Below are positions 17,384 to 26,963 of a DNA stretch of 64,000 bases, piece after piece. Source of the DNA: Caulobacter sp. FWC26. Its GTDB lineage: Bacteria; Pseudomonadota; Alphaproteobacteria; Caulobacterales; Caulobacteraceae. The notes under the pieces are model-generated. The model saw only the letters and a list, made by a program, of their open reading frames with translations, was not told the origin of the DNA and did not search any database. Where the stretch lies: assembly GCF_002742645.2 (NCBI RefSeq), contig NZ_CP033875.1:3078001-3142000 (forward strand), written 5' to 3'. Each line of letters begins with the position of its first letter. Positions within the stretch are counted from its first letter, which is position 1. Made by a program: the position numbers and the translations under genes.

Positions 17384-17695
17384 ATGATGGCGGACGGATC
17401 GCGGGCATTCAGCGAGGCGGACCTTCGCTTTGTGAGCCTGTACCACCACGACGGCCGGTTTGTTCGCCGCGAAGGCGCCTTTGCCTTCTGCCGTCGCGAC
17501 GCCGACGGCGGACGCACCGTCCTGCACCTGGAGTCGGCCGCCGATATCAGCCGCGCCGCCACCCCAGGTCACGCCCACTGGGATTGGGCCGTCGCCAACG
17601 GCATGAACGAGCTGCTGGTCAGCGTCCGCGAGGCCGAGCGGGCCGACGCTGGAATCGCGCTATCGGATCTGCGGTTCGCGCTGCGCTCGGTCTAG
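17384..17695 (+). CDS. hypothetical 103-residue protein
   Basis: A small, probably cytoplasmic protein beginning MMADGSRAFSEADLRFVSLYHHDGRF. It has mixed charged segments (FCRRDADGGRTVLHLE, HWDWAVANGMNELLVSVREAE) and no signal or membrane segment. AAGGGGGG precedes the ATG. The balanced amino-acid content supports a real gene. Its TAG stop shares the CTAG palindrome with the stop of the convergent chemoreceptor gene, so the two transcripts overlap end to end. No family recognised. Confidence 0.7.
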   Translation: MMADGSRAFSEADLRFVSLYHHDGRFVRREGAFAFCRRDADGGRTVLHLESAADISRAATPGHAHWDWAVANGMNELLVSVREAERADAGIALSDLRFALRSV

Positions 17696-20028
17696 AATTC
17701 TTCCCATTCGCCCGGGCGCTCGGCCGGCGTCACCTTCAGCGCGTTCGCGCCTTGAACGTAACGCTGGCGGAAGGTTTCACGGACCGGCGCCGCCGTCGGA
17801 CGCTGGACCGAGACCGGGCGGCGCTGGGGCAACTCACGGACCTCCGCGCCGACCTGGAAGCGGGCGATCAGGCGCTCAAGCTGGGCGGCCTCGTTGGATA
17901 GCGCGTGGCTCGCGGCGGTCGATTGCTCGACCATGGCGGCGTTTTGCTGAGTGACCTGATCCATCTGGTTCACGGCTTGGTTCACTTCGGCCAGGCCCAC
18001 GGCCTGCTCTCTGGAAGACGCCGCGATCTCTCCGACCAATTCGTTGATTTCGGAGACCTGGGTCAGGATCTCGCGCAGCGTCTCGCCGGTCTCGCCCACC
18101 AGCTTCACGCCCTTGCCGACCTGCTGGGTCGAGGCGCTGATCAAGCCCTTGATTTCCTTGGCGGCGTCAGCCGAACGCTGCGCCAGGGCCCGCACTTCCT
18201 GGGCGACGACCGCAAAGCCCCGCCCGGCATCGCCCGCCCGGGCGGCCTCCACCCCGGCGTTGAGGGCCAGCAGATTGGTCTGGAAGGCGATCTCGTCGAT
18301 GACGCCGATGATCTGAGTGATCGACTGCGAGGAGCGCTCGATGCCGCCCATCGCCTGGACCGCCTCCTCGACCACCGCGCCGCTACGCTCGGCGGCGGCC
18401 TTGGCGGTCATGGTCACTTGCCGGGCGCGTTCGGCGCCTTCGGAGCTGCGACGCACCGTAGCCGTGATCTGGTCCAGCGCGGCGGCGGTCTGCTCCAGGC
18501 CGGCGGCTTGCCGTTCGGTTCGCTGGGCGAGGTCATCCGCCGCGATGCTGATCTCGGCACAGCCGCTCTTGATGCTGCGCGCGGCGTCGAGAATGCCGGC
18601 CATGGTCGCCTGCAGACTTTCCACCGCCGCGTTGAAGTCGCGTGGCATCTTCACCGCGTCGCCTTGGAACTCGTCCTCGCGCATCCGCCAGATCAGGTCG
18701 CCGTCCGCCAGGCGCTCCATCCCCTCGCCGAGACTGGCGACGGCCTTGGCCTGGGCGCGCGCGAAGGCTTCCGCCTCTTCGGCGTGCCTCTGGCGCTCGG
18801 CCTCGGCGACAGCGCGTTCGGCCTCCTGCTCGGCGCGACGGCGTTGACCATCGGCCAGATCATGCCGGAAACCATCGAGGGCGCGCGCGATCGCGCCAAT
18901 CTCGTCGCCTCCGTCGACACCAGGCACCGCCTCATCATAGCGCCCGGCGCTGAGGCGATCGACGGATCGCGTCAAGCCGGACAGCGGGGTCTTCACTAAG
19001 GTCACGCTGGCCAGGAACAGGGCCGCCAGGACGCTGATCGTGATCAGAACACCGCCTGCCATCAGGAACTTGGCCAGACGATCAGCAGGTCCGGTGATGG
19101 CGGCGACCGGAACATCCATGACCAGGGCCCAGCGCGCGTTCAGGTCTGGGATGGCGATAGGACGAACCAGCCGGATCATCGCCTCGTCGCCGACCTTTAC
19201 GCCCTCGATCTCGATAGCCTCACCGCCGGCGAGCACCCCATGCACGCCGTCCGCATTGGCGTCCGCATACGGTTTCAGGCGTTGATTCACGTCGGGATGC
19301 GCAACCCATTGGCCGCCAGCCGACACCAGCATCACGCGACCACCGCCCAGCGGCCGCATCTTGCCCAGGACCTGCGATAGATTGTCGAGCGACATGTCGA
19401 GGCCCGCGACGCCAATCAGCTTGCCGCCCGACATCACCGGATAGGCGACCGAGGTCATGGCGACCTGCCCCCCCTTGATCGATTCAAGGTAAGGCTCGAC
19501 CAAGCTGGACTGACCGCGCTTGGCGACGCCGGTGTAGTAGTCCTGTTGGAAGTCGCTGCCGTCGGTTTCGAGCTCCAGGGTCGGCGCGCCGTTGTCGTTC
19601 ACCCAGTAAACCGAAAAGCGGCCGTCCTTGTTCGACGCCGTGGCGCTGTCGCCCACGTGCTCGGCGTCCTTGCCATCCAGAGCGTTGGGTTCGGCCATGA
19701 ACCAGGCGCCCATCACGCTTTTGGTGGCCAGGACATTGGGCTTGACGATGGCCATGTACTTGTCGCGATCGACCAACCCGGCCTCATGCGCGGAAGCGAT
19801 GGAACCGCTCATGGCGCGCGTGGCGGCTGCGGCCGCGTCGATGTCGGCCCGGACCTTGTCGATCGCCTCCTCGCTCACCGCGTCCGCATATTGGTTGGAC
19901 AGCTTGGACACGATCGTGCCCGTGTGACTCGAGACGGCCACGGCGGCCGCGACGAGGAGGACGCCGATCGCCAAGCCCGCAACCAGGATAAGTTTCCAGG
20001 CGATGGTCAATCGACGGAACGCAGTCAT
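17692..20028 (-). CDS. methyl-accepting chemotaxis protein with Cache-type sensor domain
   Basis: The 778-residue receptor has, in order: an N-terminal TM helix (WKLILVAGLAIGVLLVAAAV), a periplasmic double-Cache region (about 40-320; ...WFMAEPNALDG..., ...VAGLDMSLDNLSQVL), a second TM near 330, HAMP-like segments (350-490), and the cytoplasmic coiled coil with the hairpin tip DEIAFQTNLLALNAGVEAARAG near 590. It ends in EWEEF, matching the xWxxF pentapeptide that tethers CheR/CheB in some receptors. The ligand is unknown; it sits beside the maltodextrin genes. The stop overlaps the convergent hypothetical gene. Confidence 0.93.
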   Translation of the reverse strand: MTAFRRLTIAWKLILVAGLAIGVLLVAAAVAVSSHTGTIVSKLSNQYADAVSEEAIDKVRADIDAAAAATRAMSGSIASAHEAGLVDRDKYMAIVKPNVLATKSVMGAWFMAEPNALDGKDAEHVGDSATASNKDGRFSVYWVNDNGAPTLELETDGSDFQQDYYTGVAKRGQSSLVEPYLESIKGGQVAMTSVAYPVMSGGKLIGVAGLDMSLDNLSQVLGKMRPLGGGRVMLVSAGGQWVAHPDVNQRLKPYADANADGVHGVLAGGEAIEIEGVKVGDEAMIRLVRPIAIPDLNARWALVMDVPVAAITGPADRLAKFLMAGGVLITISVLAALFLASVTLVKTPLSGLTRSVDRLSAGRYDEAVPGVDGGDEIGAIARALDGFRHDLADGQRRRAEQEAERAVAEAERQRHAEEAEAFARAQAKAVASLGEGMERLADGDLIWRMREDEFQGDAVKMPRDFNAAVESLQATMAGILDAARSIKSGCAEISIAADDLAQRTERQAAGLEQTAAALDQITATVRRSSEGAERARQVTMTAKAAAERSGAVVEEAVQAMGGIERSSQSITQIIGVIDEIAFQTNLLALNAGVEAARAGDAGRGFAVVAQEVRALAQRSADAAKEIKGLISASTQQVGKGVKLVGETGETLREILTQVSEINELVGEIAASSREQAVGLAEVNQAVNQMDQVTQQNAAMVEQSTAASHALSNEAAQLERLIARFQVGAEVRELPQRRPVSVQRPTAAPVRETFRQRYVQGANALKVTPAERPGEWEEF

Positions 20029-20153
20029 GACAAGGATCTCCGGCCGCGAGCTTGCTGTTTAAGCTCCACTTCGCGGCGGAAACCCTAAAGGCGCGTTAAC
20101 CACGTTTCGGGAATGCGCCACCGCGACATTAGCGCGCACCCTGCGCCCCCACC

Positions 20154-22469
20154 TTACCGCGAGTAGCGCGCCCTGACCGGCGCATAGTTGTCCCAGACCT
20201 GTCCGTCGGTGACCGATCGCAGGAGCTTGATGTACTCGGCATGGCTCCACGCCAAGGGAGTGGCCGAATCGGTCCCCTCGCCTCGGACATAGCCGTGAGG
20301 GCTCTCGGCTCCGACGCCGTCCCAAACCTGCTCCGGGATCATCAGCCCCTCGTTGGCGAACAGCTCCATCGCCTTGACGTAGGTCTGACGGATCTTGTTC
20401 ACGGCGGCGGGATCGGGCTTGCCCGAGAGGCCCGCCAGCGCGAGCTCATAGTGGCCGCGCTCGCCGGTGAAGATCGGCCACACGCGTCCCCTCTGCCCGG
20501 GACGCATCTGGTTATCGGCGCCGTAGTTTGCGCCGGTCTTGGTGTCCTCGCCGTAGCCGTCGACGCCGTAGCGACGCCAGCCTGGGAAGCTCCCTTCCAC
20601 GCCGGGGAACTTGAAGCTGTAGCGGACGCGGTAGAGATCCTCGAGCGACTCGTCGTCCAACTCAGGCAGACTGGCCACGATCGCCGGATCGTCAGCGCGG
20701 CGAACCCCGTAGCGCACCAGCTCCAGGAAGCCGGCGTCCAGCATCTTGTCCTCGGCCACAGGCTCCTGGCCGTTACGCGCCTCGACCGGGCTCTTGTTGT
20801 TTGGATCCTGGTCGCTGTTCAGGCGCAGATAGTAGTGGCCGTCGCCGAACGCGCCCTTCGTCGTGACCATCCGGGTCTCGAGCTTGCCGGCGTAGTCGTC
20901 GGCGGTCTTGCGATAGAGCTCAGCCGAGCCCGTATCGCCGGCGGCGTCAGCGATGTCGCCGGCGACCACCAGACCCGCGATCACCGCAGCGGTTGTCGAG
21001 GGCGAATATCCCCCCTGCTCTTCCCAGCGCTCTTGTTGGGTAAAGGGCGGCGTGATGGTCGCGGTGTTCCAATCCAGATGGACCTTGCCGCCCTTGACCA
21101 AGAAATCGGCTGCCGGCTTCAGCATCTGGCCGTACAACGCCTTCAGTTCGGCGTCCGACAGCCAGCCCAGTTTCCAGAGCTTCCAGCCCAGCATGATCGG
21201 CATGGCCGTCTGGTCAAGCTGGACACCGACCCACTCGGGCGTTCCGTCGACGTGTGACTTTTGCAGGAACCAGCCGCCGTCGCCCTTGTTGCCCGGCGTC
21301 TTGGGCCCGACCTGGACCGTCGGCAGATAGTGGAAGGCCGCCAACGGCGTCACCTTGTCGCCCAGGGCCGCCAGCGCCATGGCGCACTGATAGAAATCCC
21401 GCGGCCAGACCGCCTTGTAGCCGGTCGACGACTTGGTGGCGTCCACCGTGTCGCCCCAGGGGTTGGACAGCGAGGCGATCAACGCGCCGGCATAGGTGCG
21501 GTCTTCTTGCACCTTGAGCATCAGGGCGCTGGCCTGCAGCAGCTTGCCGCCGTCCTCGGACGCTTCGCGCAGGCGCGACAGCTCGCTCAGCGAGGCCAGA
21601 TAGTCCTCCCAGCCCACATGCGCGCCCTCGCCGTTGTATCGCGCCAAGACTTCGGCGTAGCCGGTCTTCAGCGTGGCGGCGGCGGCCTGGTCGGCGGCCT
21701 TGGCGTCAGCGCCGAAGCCGATCACCACGTCAAAGGTCTCGGACTTGGCGACCTTGGGCAGTTGTCCGGTCAAGACGATCGCCCCCTTGGCCGAGGTCGT
21801 GGTCGCCTTCAACGCGGCCAAAGCATCGCCATCCTTCAGCACGCTGGCCGAGGCCTTTGCGAAGGGCTTGCTGGCCTTGAGGCTGAGGAAGGCCTTGCCC
21901 TCGCTCGCCGTCAGCGCCGAGGTCGAGGCCGCGCCGAGGTCGCCGCCGCCAGTATTGGCCATGTGCGGCTCCAGCAGCAGGGTCGGCGTCACCGCGCCCT
22001 TCAGGGCCGTCACCGTCACGCGCACGAACAAGGCGTTGCGGTCCGGATCCGTGAAGATCCGCTTCTCGATGACGAAGCGTCCTTGGCGGTCGGTGGTGGT
22101 GATCTTGTAGGCGGGCGACAGCGGTCGACCGGCGGCGTCGACGTGCAGATATTCGGTCTTCGAGGTCGTGTCCGCCCCCTCGACAGCCACGCCCGTCGCG
22201 GTCGCGACGGCGACGCGCATCTGCTTGATCTGGGCCTCATGGATCAGGCCGTACATGGTCTCGGTGAGGACGCCGTCGGCGATCGAGAACCAGACCTTGG
22301 ACACCGCCCCGGTCTTGCCGCCCGCCTTGTAGGCGCCATCGACATAGGCCTCGTAGGACGCGCCGACGCCAGTCTTGGCGGAATAGGCCCAGGTAGTGGG
22401 CGCGGCTTGGGCGGCGGTGGCGATCGCCGTCGCGGCCGAGACCAGGGCGAAGGCTTTGAACGTGCGCAT
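20154..22469 (-). CDS. exported glucoamylase (glucan 1,4-alpha-glucosidase, GH15)
   Basis: The 771-residue protein has a signal peptide (MRTFKAFALVSAATAIATAAQAA), an N-terminal beta-sandwich of glucodextranase type (about 25-290; YSAKTGVGASYEAYVDG, LTETMYGLIHE) and a GH15 (alpha/alpha)6 barrel. In the barrel the motifs are AVWPRDFYQCAMALAALG, RWEEQGGYSPSTTAA with the catalytic acid Glu, and GLMIPEQVWDG with the catalytic base Glu. It releases glucose from maltodextrin ends, probably in the periplasm. It is 33 bases behind the MFS transporter gene and belongs to the same operon and the mal regulon. Confidence 0.92.
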   Translation of the reverse strand: MRTFKAFALVSAATAIATAAQAAPTTWAYSAKTGVGASYEAYVDGAYKAGGKTGAVSKVWFSIADGVLTETMYGLIHEAQIKQMRVAVATATGVAVEGADTTSKTEYLHVDAAGRPLSPAYKITTTDRQGRFVIEKRIFTDPDRNALFVRVTVTALKGAVTPTLLLEPHMANTGGGDLGAASTSALTASEGKAFLSLKASKPFAKASASVLKDGDALAALKATTTSAKGAIVLTGQLPKVAKSETFDVVIGFGADAKAADQAAAATLKTGYAEVLARYNGEGAHVGWEDYLASLSELSRLREASEDGGKLLQASALMLKVQEDRTYAGALIASLSNPWGDTVDATKSSTGYKAVWPRDFYQCAMALAALGDKVTPLAAFHYLPTVQVGPKTPGNKGDGGWFLQKSHVDGTPEWVGVQLDQTAMPIMLGWKLWKLGWLSDAELKALYGQMLKPAADFLVKGGKVHLDWNTATITPPFTQQERWEEQGGYSPSTTAAVIAGLVVAGDIADAAGDTGSAELYRKTADDYAGKLETRMVTTKGAFGDGHYYLRLNSDQDPNNKSPVEARNGQEPVAEDKMLDAGFLELVRYGVRRADDPAIVASLPELDDESLEDLYRVRYSFKFPGVEGSFPGWRRYGVDGYGEDTKTGANYGADNQMRPGQRGRVWPIFTGERGHYELALAGLSGKPDPAAVNKIRQTYVKAMELFANEGLMIPEQVWDGVGAESPHGYVRGEGTDSATPLAWSHAEYIKLLRSVTDGQVWDNYAPVRARYSR

Positions 22470-22502
22470 GGCGAGGACCTCGTCAGGCTTGAAGGGAAAG
22501 GA

Positions 22503-24014
22503 TCAGGCGGGCGCACCGGCGACGCGGTCACGGACCAGGAAGGTCGCGGCGGCGGCCAGCGCGAAGGACACGGCGCCCAGGACGAGCGCGAAGATCGGTT
22601 GATTGCCAAAGAAGGTCTTGAGCAGCAGGCCCAGCAACGTCGCCGCGAGCAACTGCGGGATGACGATGAAGACGTTGAAGATGCCCATGTAGACGCCCAT
22701 CTTCCCGGCCGGTAGCGCCCCGGCGAGGATGGAGTACGGCGCTGACAGGATCGAGCTCCAGGCGAAGCCGACCCCGACCATGCCGATCAGCAGCCACTTG
22801 GGGTCGCGGATCACCAGGAACGACAGCAGACCCAGGGCGCCCAGGCACAGGCACACCGCATGGCTGACCCGACGGTTGGTGAGCCGAACCATCAGGGGGA
22901 TCACCAGGGCGGCGATCGCCGCTACCCCGTTGTAGACCGCGAACAATACGCCGACCCAATCGGCGCCCTCGTTGTAAGCCTTAGAGGAAGCGTCGACAGC
23001 GCCGAAGTGGACCGCCGCCACGGCGGGCGTGGTGTAGATCCACATGGCGAATAGCCCAAACCAGGAGAAGAACTGCACCATCGCCAGTTGGCGCATGGTC
23101 TTGGGCATCCGGAAAAAGTCGGCGAGGACTTCTGAGAAGCCGTTATCGGTGCGCCCGATCCGCTTGAAGCGCGCGCCCGCCACGCCTGCGCCGCCAAAGA
23201 CAAGCAGCAGCGCGGCTAGGACATAGAGCTCCTTCTCCAGCCCGACGCCCCAGACTACCAGCGCCAGGATCGCGCCCAGCAGAACGCCGCCGACACCCAG
23301 GGCGATATAGGCGTTGACCGAAGGCTCCGGCGCCTCGTGCGGTCCAAGGCCGGCGACCTCGCGCTCCGCCGTCTCGAACGCTTTGAGCTGCTCGGGGCTG
23401 TACTCGCGGGTAGTGAACACCGTCCACAGCACCGCCAGCAGGAGGCCCGCCCCGCCGGTGTAGAAGGCGATCCGCACCGAGTCCGGCACCTGGCCGGCGG
23501 GCGCGGTGTTGGCCACGTCGAACCAATTGGTCAGCATCCAGGGCAAGGCCGAGGCGAACACCGCGCCCAGCCCAATGAAGAAGCTCTGCATCGCATAGCC
23601 GGTGGCGCGCTGCTCGTCGGGCAGGTTGTCGCCGACAAAGGCGCGGAACGGCTCCATGGTGATGTTGATCGAGGCGTCCATGATCCACAGCGCCGCGGCC
23701 GCCACCCACAGCGTGGGCGAATTGGGCATGACCAGCAGCGCCAGGGTGGTCAGGATCGCGCCCCAGAAGAAGTAGGGTCGGCGACGCCCGAAACGCCCCC
23801 AGGTCTTGTCGCTGAAATGGCCGATGATCGGCTGGACCAGCAGGCCGGTCGCCGGCGCGGCGATCCACAGGATCGCCAAGTGGTTCACATCCACGCCGAG
23901 AGACTGGAAGATGCGGCTGGTGTTGGCGTTCTGCAGGCCGAAACCGATCTGGATTCCGAAGAAACCAAAGCACATGTTCCAGATCTGCAGGAAACTCAGC
24001 CTCTGCCTGGCCAT
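22503..24014 (-). CDS. malY: MFS (GPH/SLC45-like) sugar transporter of the maltose locus
   Basis: The 503-residue inner-membrane protein begins MARQRLSFLQIWNMCFGFFGIQIGFGLQNANTSRIFQSLG, a start typical of the sucrose/maltose MFS group. It has GHFSDKTWGRFGRRRPYFFWG (the loop 2-3 motif) and about 12 hydrophobic helices. In Caulobacter this gene position corresponds to MalY, which moves maltose across the inner membrane after uptake by MalA; the symbol relies on that recalled locus. A good GGAGG site precedes ATG 24014, and longer upstream frames are not credible. It diverges from the LacI regulator and is followed by the glucoamylase gene. Confidence 0.85.
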   Translation of the reverse strand: MARQRLSFLQIWNMCFGFFGIQIGFGLQNANTSRIFQSLGVDVNHLAILWIAAPATGLLVQPIIGHFSDKTWGRFGRRRPYFFWGAILTTLALLVMPNSPTLWVAAAALWIMDASINITMEPFRAFVGDNLPDEQRATGYAMQSFFIGLGAVFASALPWMLTNWFDVANTAPAGQVPDSVRIAFYTGGAGLLLAVLWTVFTTREYSPEQLKAFETAEREVAGLGPHEAPEPSVNAYIALGVGGVLLGAILALVVWGVGLEKELYVLAALLLVFGGAGVAGARFKRIGRTDNGFSEVLADFFRMPKTMRQLAMVQFFSWFGLFAMWIYTTPAVAAVHFGAVDASSKAYNEGADWVGVLFAVYNGVAAIAALVIPLMVRLTNRRVSHAVCLCLGALGLLSFLVIRDPKWLLIGMVGVGFAWSSILSAPYSILAGALPAGKMGVYMGIFNVFIVIPQLLAATLLGLLLKTFFGNQPIFALVLGAVSFALAAAATFLVRDRVAGAPA

Positions 24015-24337
24015 CGGTCCTCCGCCGCCCCGACCGCCGGTTAACCCGGCTGGTTCGCAAAATTTTTCATTGCGCTTTGCAGGCGACATTTGCGCACGCA
24101 CCGGCGCCGCGCGCAACGCCAAATGCATGACTGATTGAGCGATTCCGATCTTTGGAGCTTCTCTCGACGCATCACCCGGCCCACAGCGCCAGCGGAAGCC
24201 CGTGACCATTTGCAAGAGTTTTCAATGTCGATTTTCGACTTGGGGTCACTGCGGCCCGCTTGCAAACACCGTCGAAGCGCGTCTTATGGGGTCCTGAAAA
24301 TTTTTGCAGAAACCTTTGCATTAGGGGCGAGTTCGGA
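24015..24337. promoter_or_regulatory. divergent malY-malI control region with TTTGCA repeats
   Basis: This gap contains three similar bipartite motifs: 24076-24094 (TTTGCA...TTTGCG), 24209-24225 (TTTGCAAGAGTTTTCAA) and 24303-24320 (TTTGCAGAAACCTTTGCA). The same words recur upstream of malA. They are candidate operators for the LacI-type regulator encoded here, placing the repressor gene and transporter operon under one control. Binding is inferred, not shown. Confidence 0.55.
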
Positions 24338-25348
24338 GTGAGCAAGGGCGCGACGCGACTGGAAGACCTGGCCAAGCTGGCCGGCGTTTCGATCTCCACC
24401 GCTTCACGCGCGCTCAATGACAGCCCGGCGGTCAACAAGCGCACCAAGCAGCTGATCTGGAAGCTGGCGCGCGAGATGGATTACCCCTTCCGGCGATACA
24501 TGCCGGCCGGTCCGATCGGCGCGGAAGCGACCATCGCCCTCGTCACCCCCCGTCCGCAGGGGCGGGGCAGCAGCATGTCGGATCCGTTCTTCCTCGAACT
24601 CCTGGCCGGCGTCGGCGAGGCGGCGCGCGAGCGCGGCTGCGACGTGATCCTGTCCCACATCGCGCCCACCAACTTCGACGACCTCTCGGAGGCCATGACC
24701 ACCAGTCGGGCCGAAGGCGTGATCTTCCTGGGCCAAAGCTCGCTGCACGCCGCGTTCAATCGCCTGGCCGAGACCGAAAACCGCTTCGTCGTCTGGGGCG
24801 CGCAATTGCCGGACCAGAACTATTGCTCGGTGGGGTCCGACAATCTGATGGGCGGACGCCGCGCGACGCTTCACCTGCAGCGTCTGGGCCGCAAGCGCAT
24901 CGTCTTCCTGGGCGACACCGAGGCGCCCGAAGCCATGCAGCGTCATCGCGGCTATCTCGACGCCTTGGAGCACGCCAAGCTGGGCGTTGATCCCGACCTG
25001 ATCGTGCCGGCCCACTTCGAGGTCGAGTCGGCCGAGGCGGCGGTCGACAGCCTGATCCACAACGGCGTCACCTTCGACGGCGTGGTCGCGGCTTCGGACC
25101 TGATCGCCCTGGGCGCGATCCGCGCGCTGAAGCATGCCGGGCTCTCGGTTCCGGGCGACGTCTCGGTGATGGGCTTCGACAACGTGCCCTTCAGCCGCTA
25201 CGCCAGCCCGGCCCTGTCGACCATCGCCCAGGACACCGCCAAAGCGGGACGACTGATGGTCTCAAAGCTGCTCGACAGCGGCGAACGCGCCAGTCGCTCT
25301 GAGCGCGTGCCGACAGACTTGATCATCCGCGAGAGCTGCGGCGGCTAG
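24338..25348 (+). CDS. malI: LacI-family transcriptional regulator of the maltodextrin regulon
   Basis: The 336-residue protein starts with GTG at 24338 (VSKGATRLEDLAKLAGVSISTASRALN), giving a helix-turn-helix at about residues 7-28 with the hinge KLAREMDYPFRRYM following. The effector domain runs from TIALVTP, with GVIFLGQ, SVGSDNLMGGRRAT, RIVFLGD and VMGFDNVPFSRYASPALSTI, all normal for sugar-binding LacI repressors. It most likely represses the surrounding genes until maltose or a derivative binds. An ATG further upstream would add residues with no LacI counterpart. Its stop codon overlaps the convergent alpha-glucosidase stop within CTAG. Confidence 0.88.
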   Translation: MSKGATRLEDLAKLAGVSISTASRALNDSPAVNKRTKQLIWKLAREMDYPFRRYMPAGPIGAEATIALVTPRPQGRGSSMSDPFFLELLAGVGEAARERGCDVILSHIAPTNFDDLSEAMTTSRAEGVIFLGQSSLHAAFNRLAETENRFVVWGAQLPDQNYCSVGSDNLMGGRRATLHLQRLGRKRIVFLGDTEAPEAMQRHRGYLDALEHAKLGVDPDLIVPAHFEVESAEAAVDSLIHNGVTFDGVVAASDLIALGAIRALKHAGLSVPGDVSVMGFDNVPFSRYASPALSTIAQDTAKAGRLMVSKLLDSGERASRSERVPTDLIIRESCGG

Positions 25349-26925
25349 CCGCGTCGGGCGATCAGCCCCGCGCAAACCGGCATTTCGCCCTCGGCCTCCA
25401 GGTTGACGCCATCGACCAGCGTCCAGCCGTCCGGCAGCGACCAGGCGACCGGCTCAAAACCGAGGTTAAAGGCCAGAAGCAAGGCGTCCGCGCCTTCGCC
25501 GCGCTGCAAGATCAGCAGCGGTGTGTTGCTGTCGAGGAAGCGGATCGCGCCGGTGCGCAACGCCGGGTAGGCGCGACGCAGAGCGATTAGTCGGCGGGCG
25601 ACGTGCAGAGTGGACGCCGGGTCGACCTCCTGGGCGTCGACCGCCAGCGGCAAATGCTCGGGGTCTACCGGCAGCCAGGGCTCGACGCCTGAGAAGCCGG
25701 CGTTGAGCGCGCCGGCCACCCACGGCATCGGGGTGCGGGCCCCATCGCGCCCGAGGGTCTGAGGCCAGTTAGCGATAGCTTCAGGGTCCTGCAGCCGCTC
25801 GAACGGGACGTTTGCCTGCGGCAGGCCTAGCTCCTCGCCCTGATAGACGAAGACATTGCCGCGCAAGCCCATCAGCAGCAGCAGGCACATCTCGGCGAAG
25901 GCCTTGCGGTCGCGCCCCTCGGCCCAACGCGACACTGCGCGTGGGGCGTCGTGGTTCGAGAAGGTCCAGGACGGCCAGCCCTCGCCGTCCGCGCCCGGCC
26001 ATTGCGCCGCGCTTTCCATGACACGCTCGGCGTCCAGCTGATCAGCGTAGAGATAGTTGAAACCGTACGCGCTGTTCAGACGGTCGCTCCCCGCCGTGAA
26101 CTGCTTCATCTCGCGCTCGGCGTGGTCGCCACCAACCTCGGCTACGGAGAACCGCCCGCCCGCCGCGTCGGTCAGGGCCCTCAGGCGGCTGAGGAACTTC
26201 GGGATATCGGCGTGGCTCTGGTTGTGGATCTTGTCCTGGAAGTCGAACGGCCGCGTGCGCTTGCCGCCCGGCGGCAGGGGCGGATTATCGGTCAGCTTCG
26301 GATCGTGCATCGAAAAGTTGATGGCGTCGAAGCGGAAACCGTCCACGCCCCGATCGATCCAGAACTGGGTGACGGCCAACAGGGCTTCCTGCACCGCCGG
26401 ATTGTGCAGGTTCAGCTGCGGTTGGCTGCTGAGGAAGTTGTGCATGTAGTACTGGCCGCGGCGGGCGTCCCAGGTCCATGCGGGACCGCCAAACACCGAC
26501 TGCCAATTGCTGGGCGGGCTGCCGTCGGGCTTGGCGTCGGCCCAGACGAACCAGTCGGCCTTGGCGTTGGTCCGGTCCTGGCGGCTCTCTGCGAACCAGG
26601 GGTGCTCGTCCGAGGTGTGCGAGAACACAAGATCGATGATGATCTTCAGGTCGAGGTCATGGGCCCGCGCGATCAGGGCGTCGAAATCCGCCAGGGTCCC
26701 GAAGATCGGATCGACGTCACAATAGTCCGAGACGTCGTAGCCGAAGTCCTTCATCGGCGACTTGAAGAACGGCGACAGCCACACGCCCTCGACGCCCAGC
26801 GAGGCGATGTGGTCGAGGTACGCGGTGATCCCCGGCAGGTCGCCGACACCGTCGCCGTTCGCGTCGGCGAAGCTGCGCGGATAGACCTGATAGATCACCG
26901 CGCCGCGCCACCATTCGGCGTTCAT
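25345..26925 (-). CDS. alpha-glucosidase, GH13 (oligo-1,6/alpha-1,4-glucosidase type)
   Basis: The 526-residue enzyme has no signal peptide, so it acts in the cytoplasm. It starts EWWRGAVIYQVYPRSFADANGDG, the hallmark of GH13 subfamily 17/23/31-like enzymes. The catalytic nucleophile is Asp200 (DGFRFDAINF), the acid/base Glu263 (VAEVGG) and the transition-state Asp326 (SNHDAPR). It hydrolyses imported maltose and short dextrins to glucose. ATG 26925 follows GGAG; an in-frame GTG some 40 bases earlier is possible. The gene follows the exported amylase by 38 bases and is probably co-transcribed with it. Confidence 0.92.
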   Translation of the reverse strand: MNAEWWRGAVIYQVYPRSFADANGDGVGDLPGITAYLDHIASLGVEGVWLSPFFKSPMKDFGYDVSDYCDVDPIFGTLADFDALIARAHDLDLKIIIDLVFSHTSDEHPWFAESRQDRTNAKADWFVWADAKPDGSPPSNWQSVFGGPAWTWDARRGQYYMHNFLSSQPQLNLHNPAVQEALLAVTQFWIDRGVDGFRFDAINFSMHDPKLTDNPPLPPGGKRTRPFDFQDKIHNQSHADIPKFLSRLRALTDAAGGRFSVAEVGGDHAEREMKQFTAGSDRLNSAYGFNYLYADQLDAERVMESAAQWPGADGEGWPSWTFSNHDAPRAVSRWAEGRDRKAFAEMCLLLLMGLRGNVFVYQGEELGLPQANVPFERLQDPEAIANWPQTLGRDGARTPMPWVAGALNAGFSGVEPWLPVDPEHLPLAVDAQEVDPASTLHVARRLIALRRAYPALRTGAIRFLDSNTPLLILQRGEGADALLLAFNLGFEPVAWSLPDGWTLVDGVNLEAEGEMPVCAGLIARRG

Positions 26926-26963
26926 CGACGTCTCCACATCGGGGCGTTCTAAAACCTGCACTG

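Noticed and set aside
20029..20153. CtrA site (TTAA-N7-TTAA) upstream of the chemoreceptor
   Set aside because: TTAA is followed seven bases later by TTCG rather than TTAA, so only a half-site is present.
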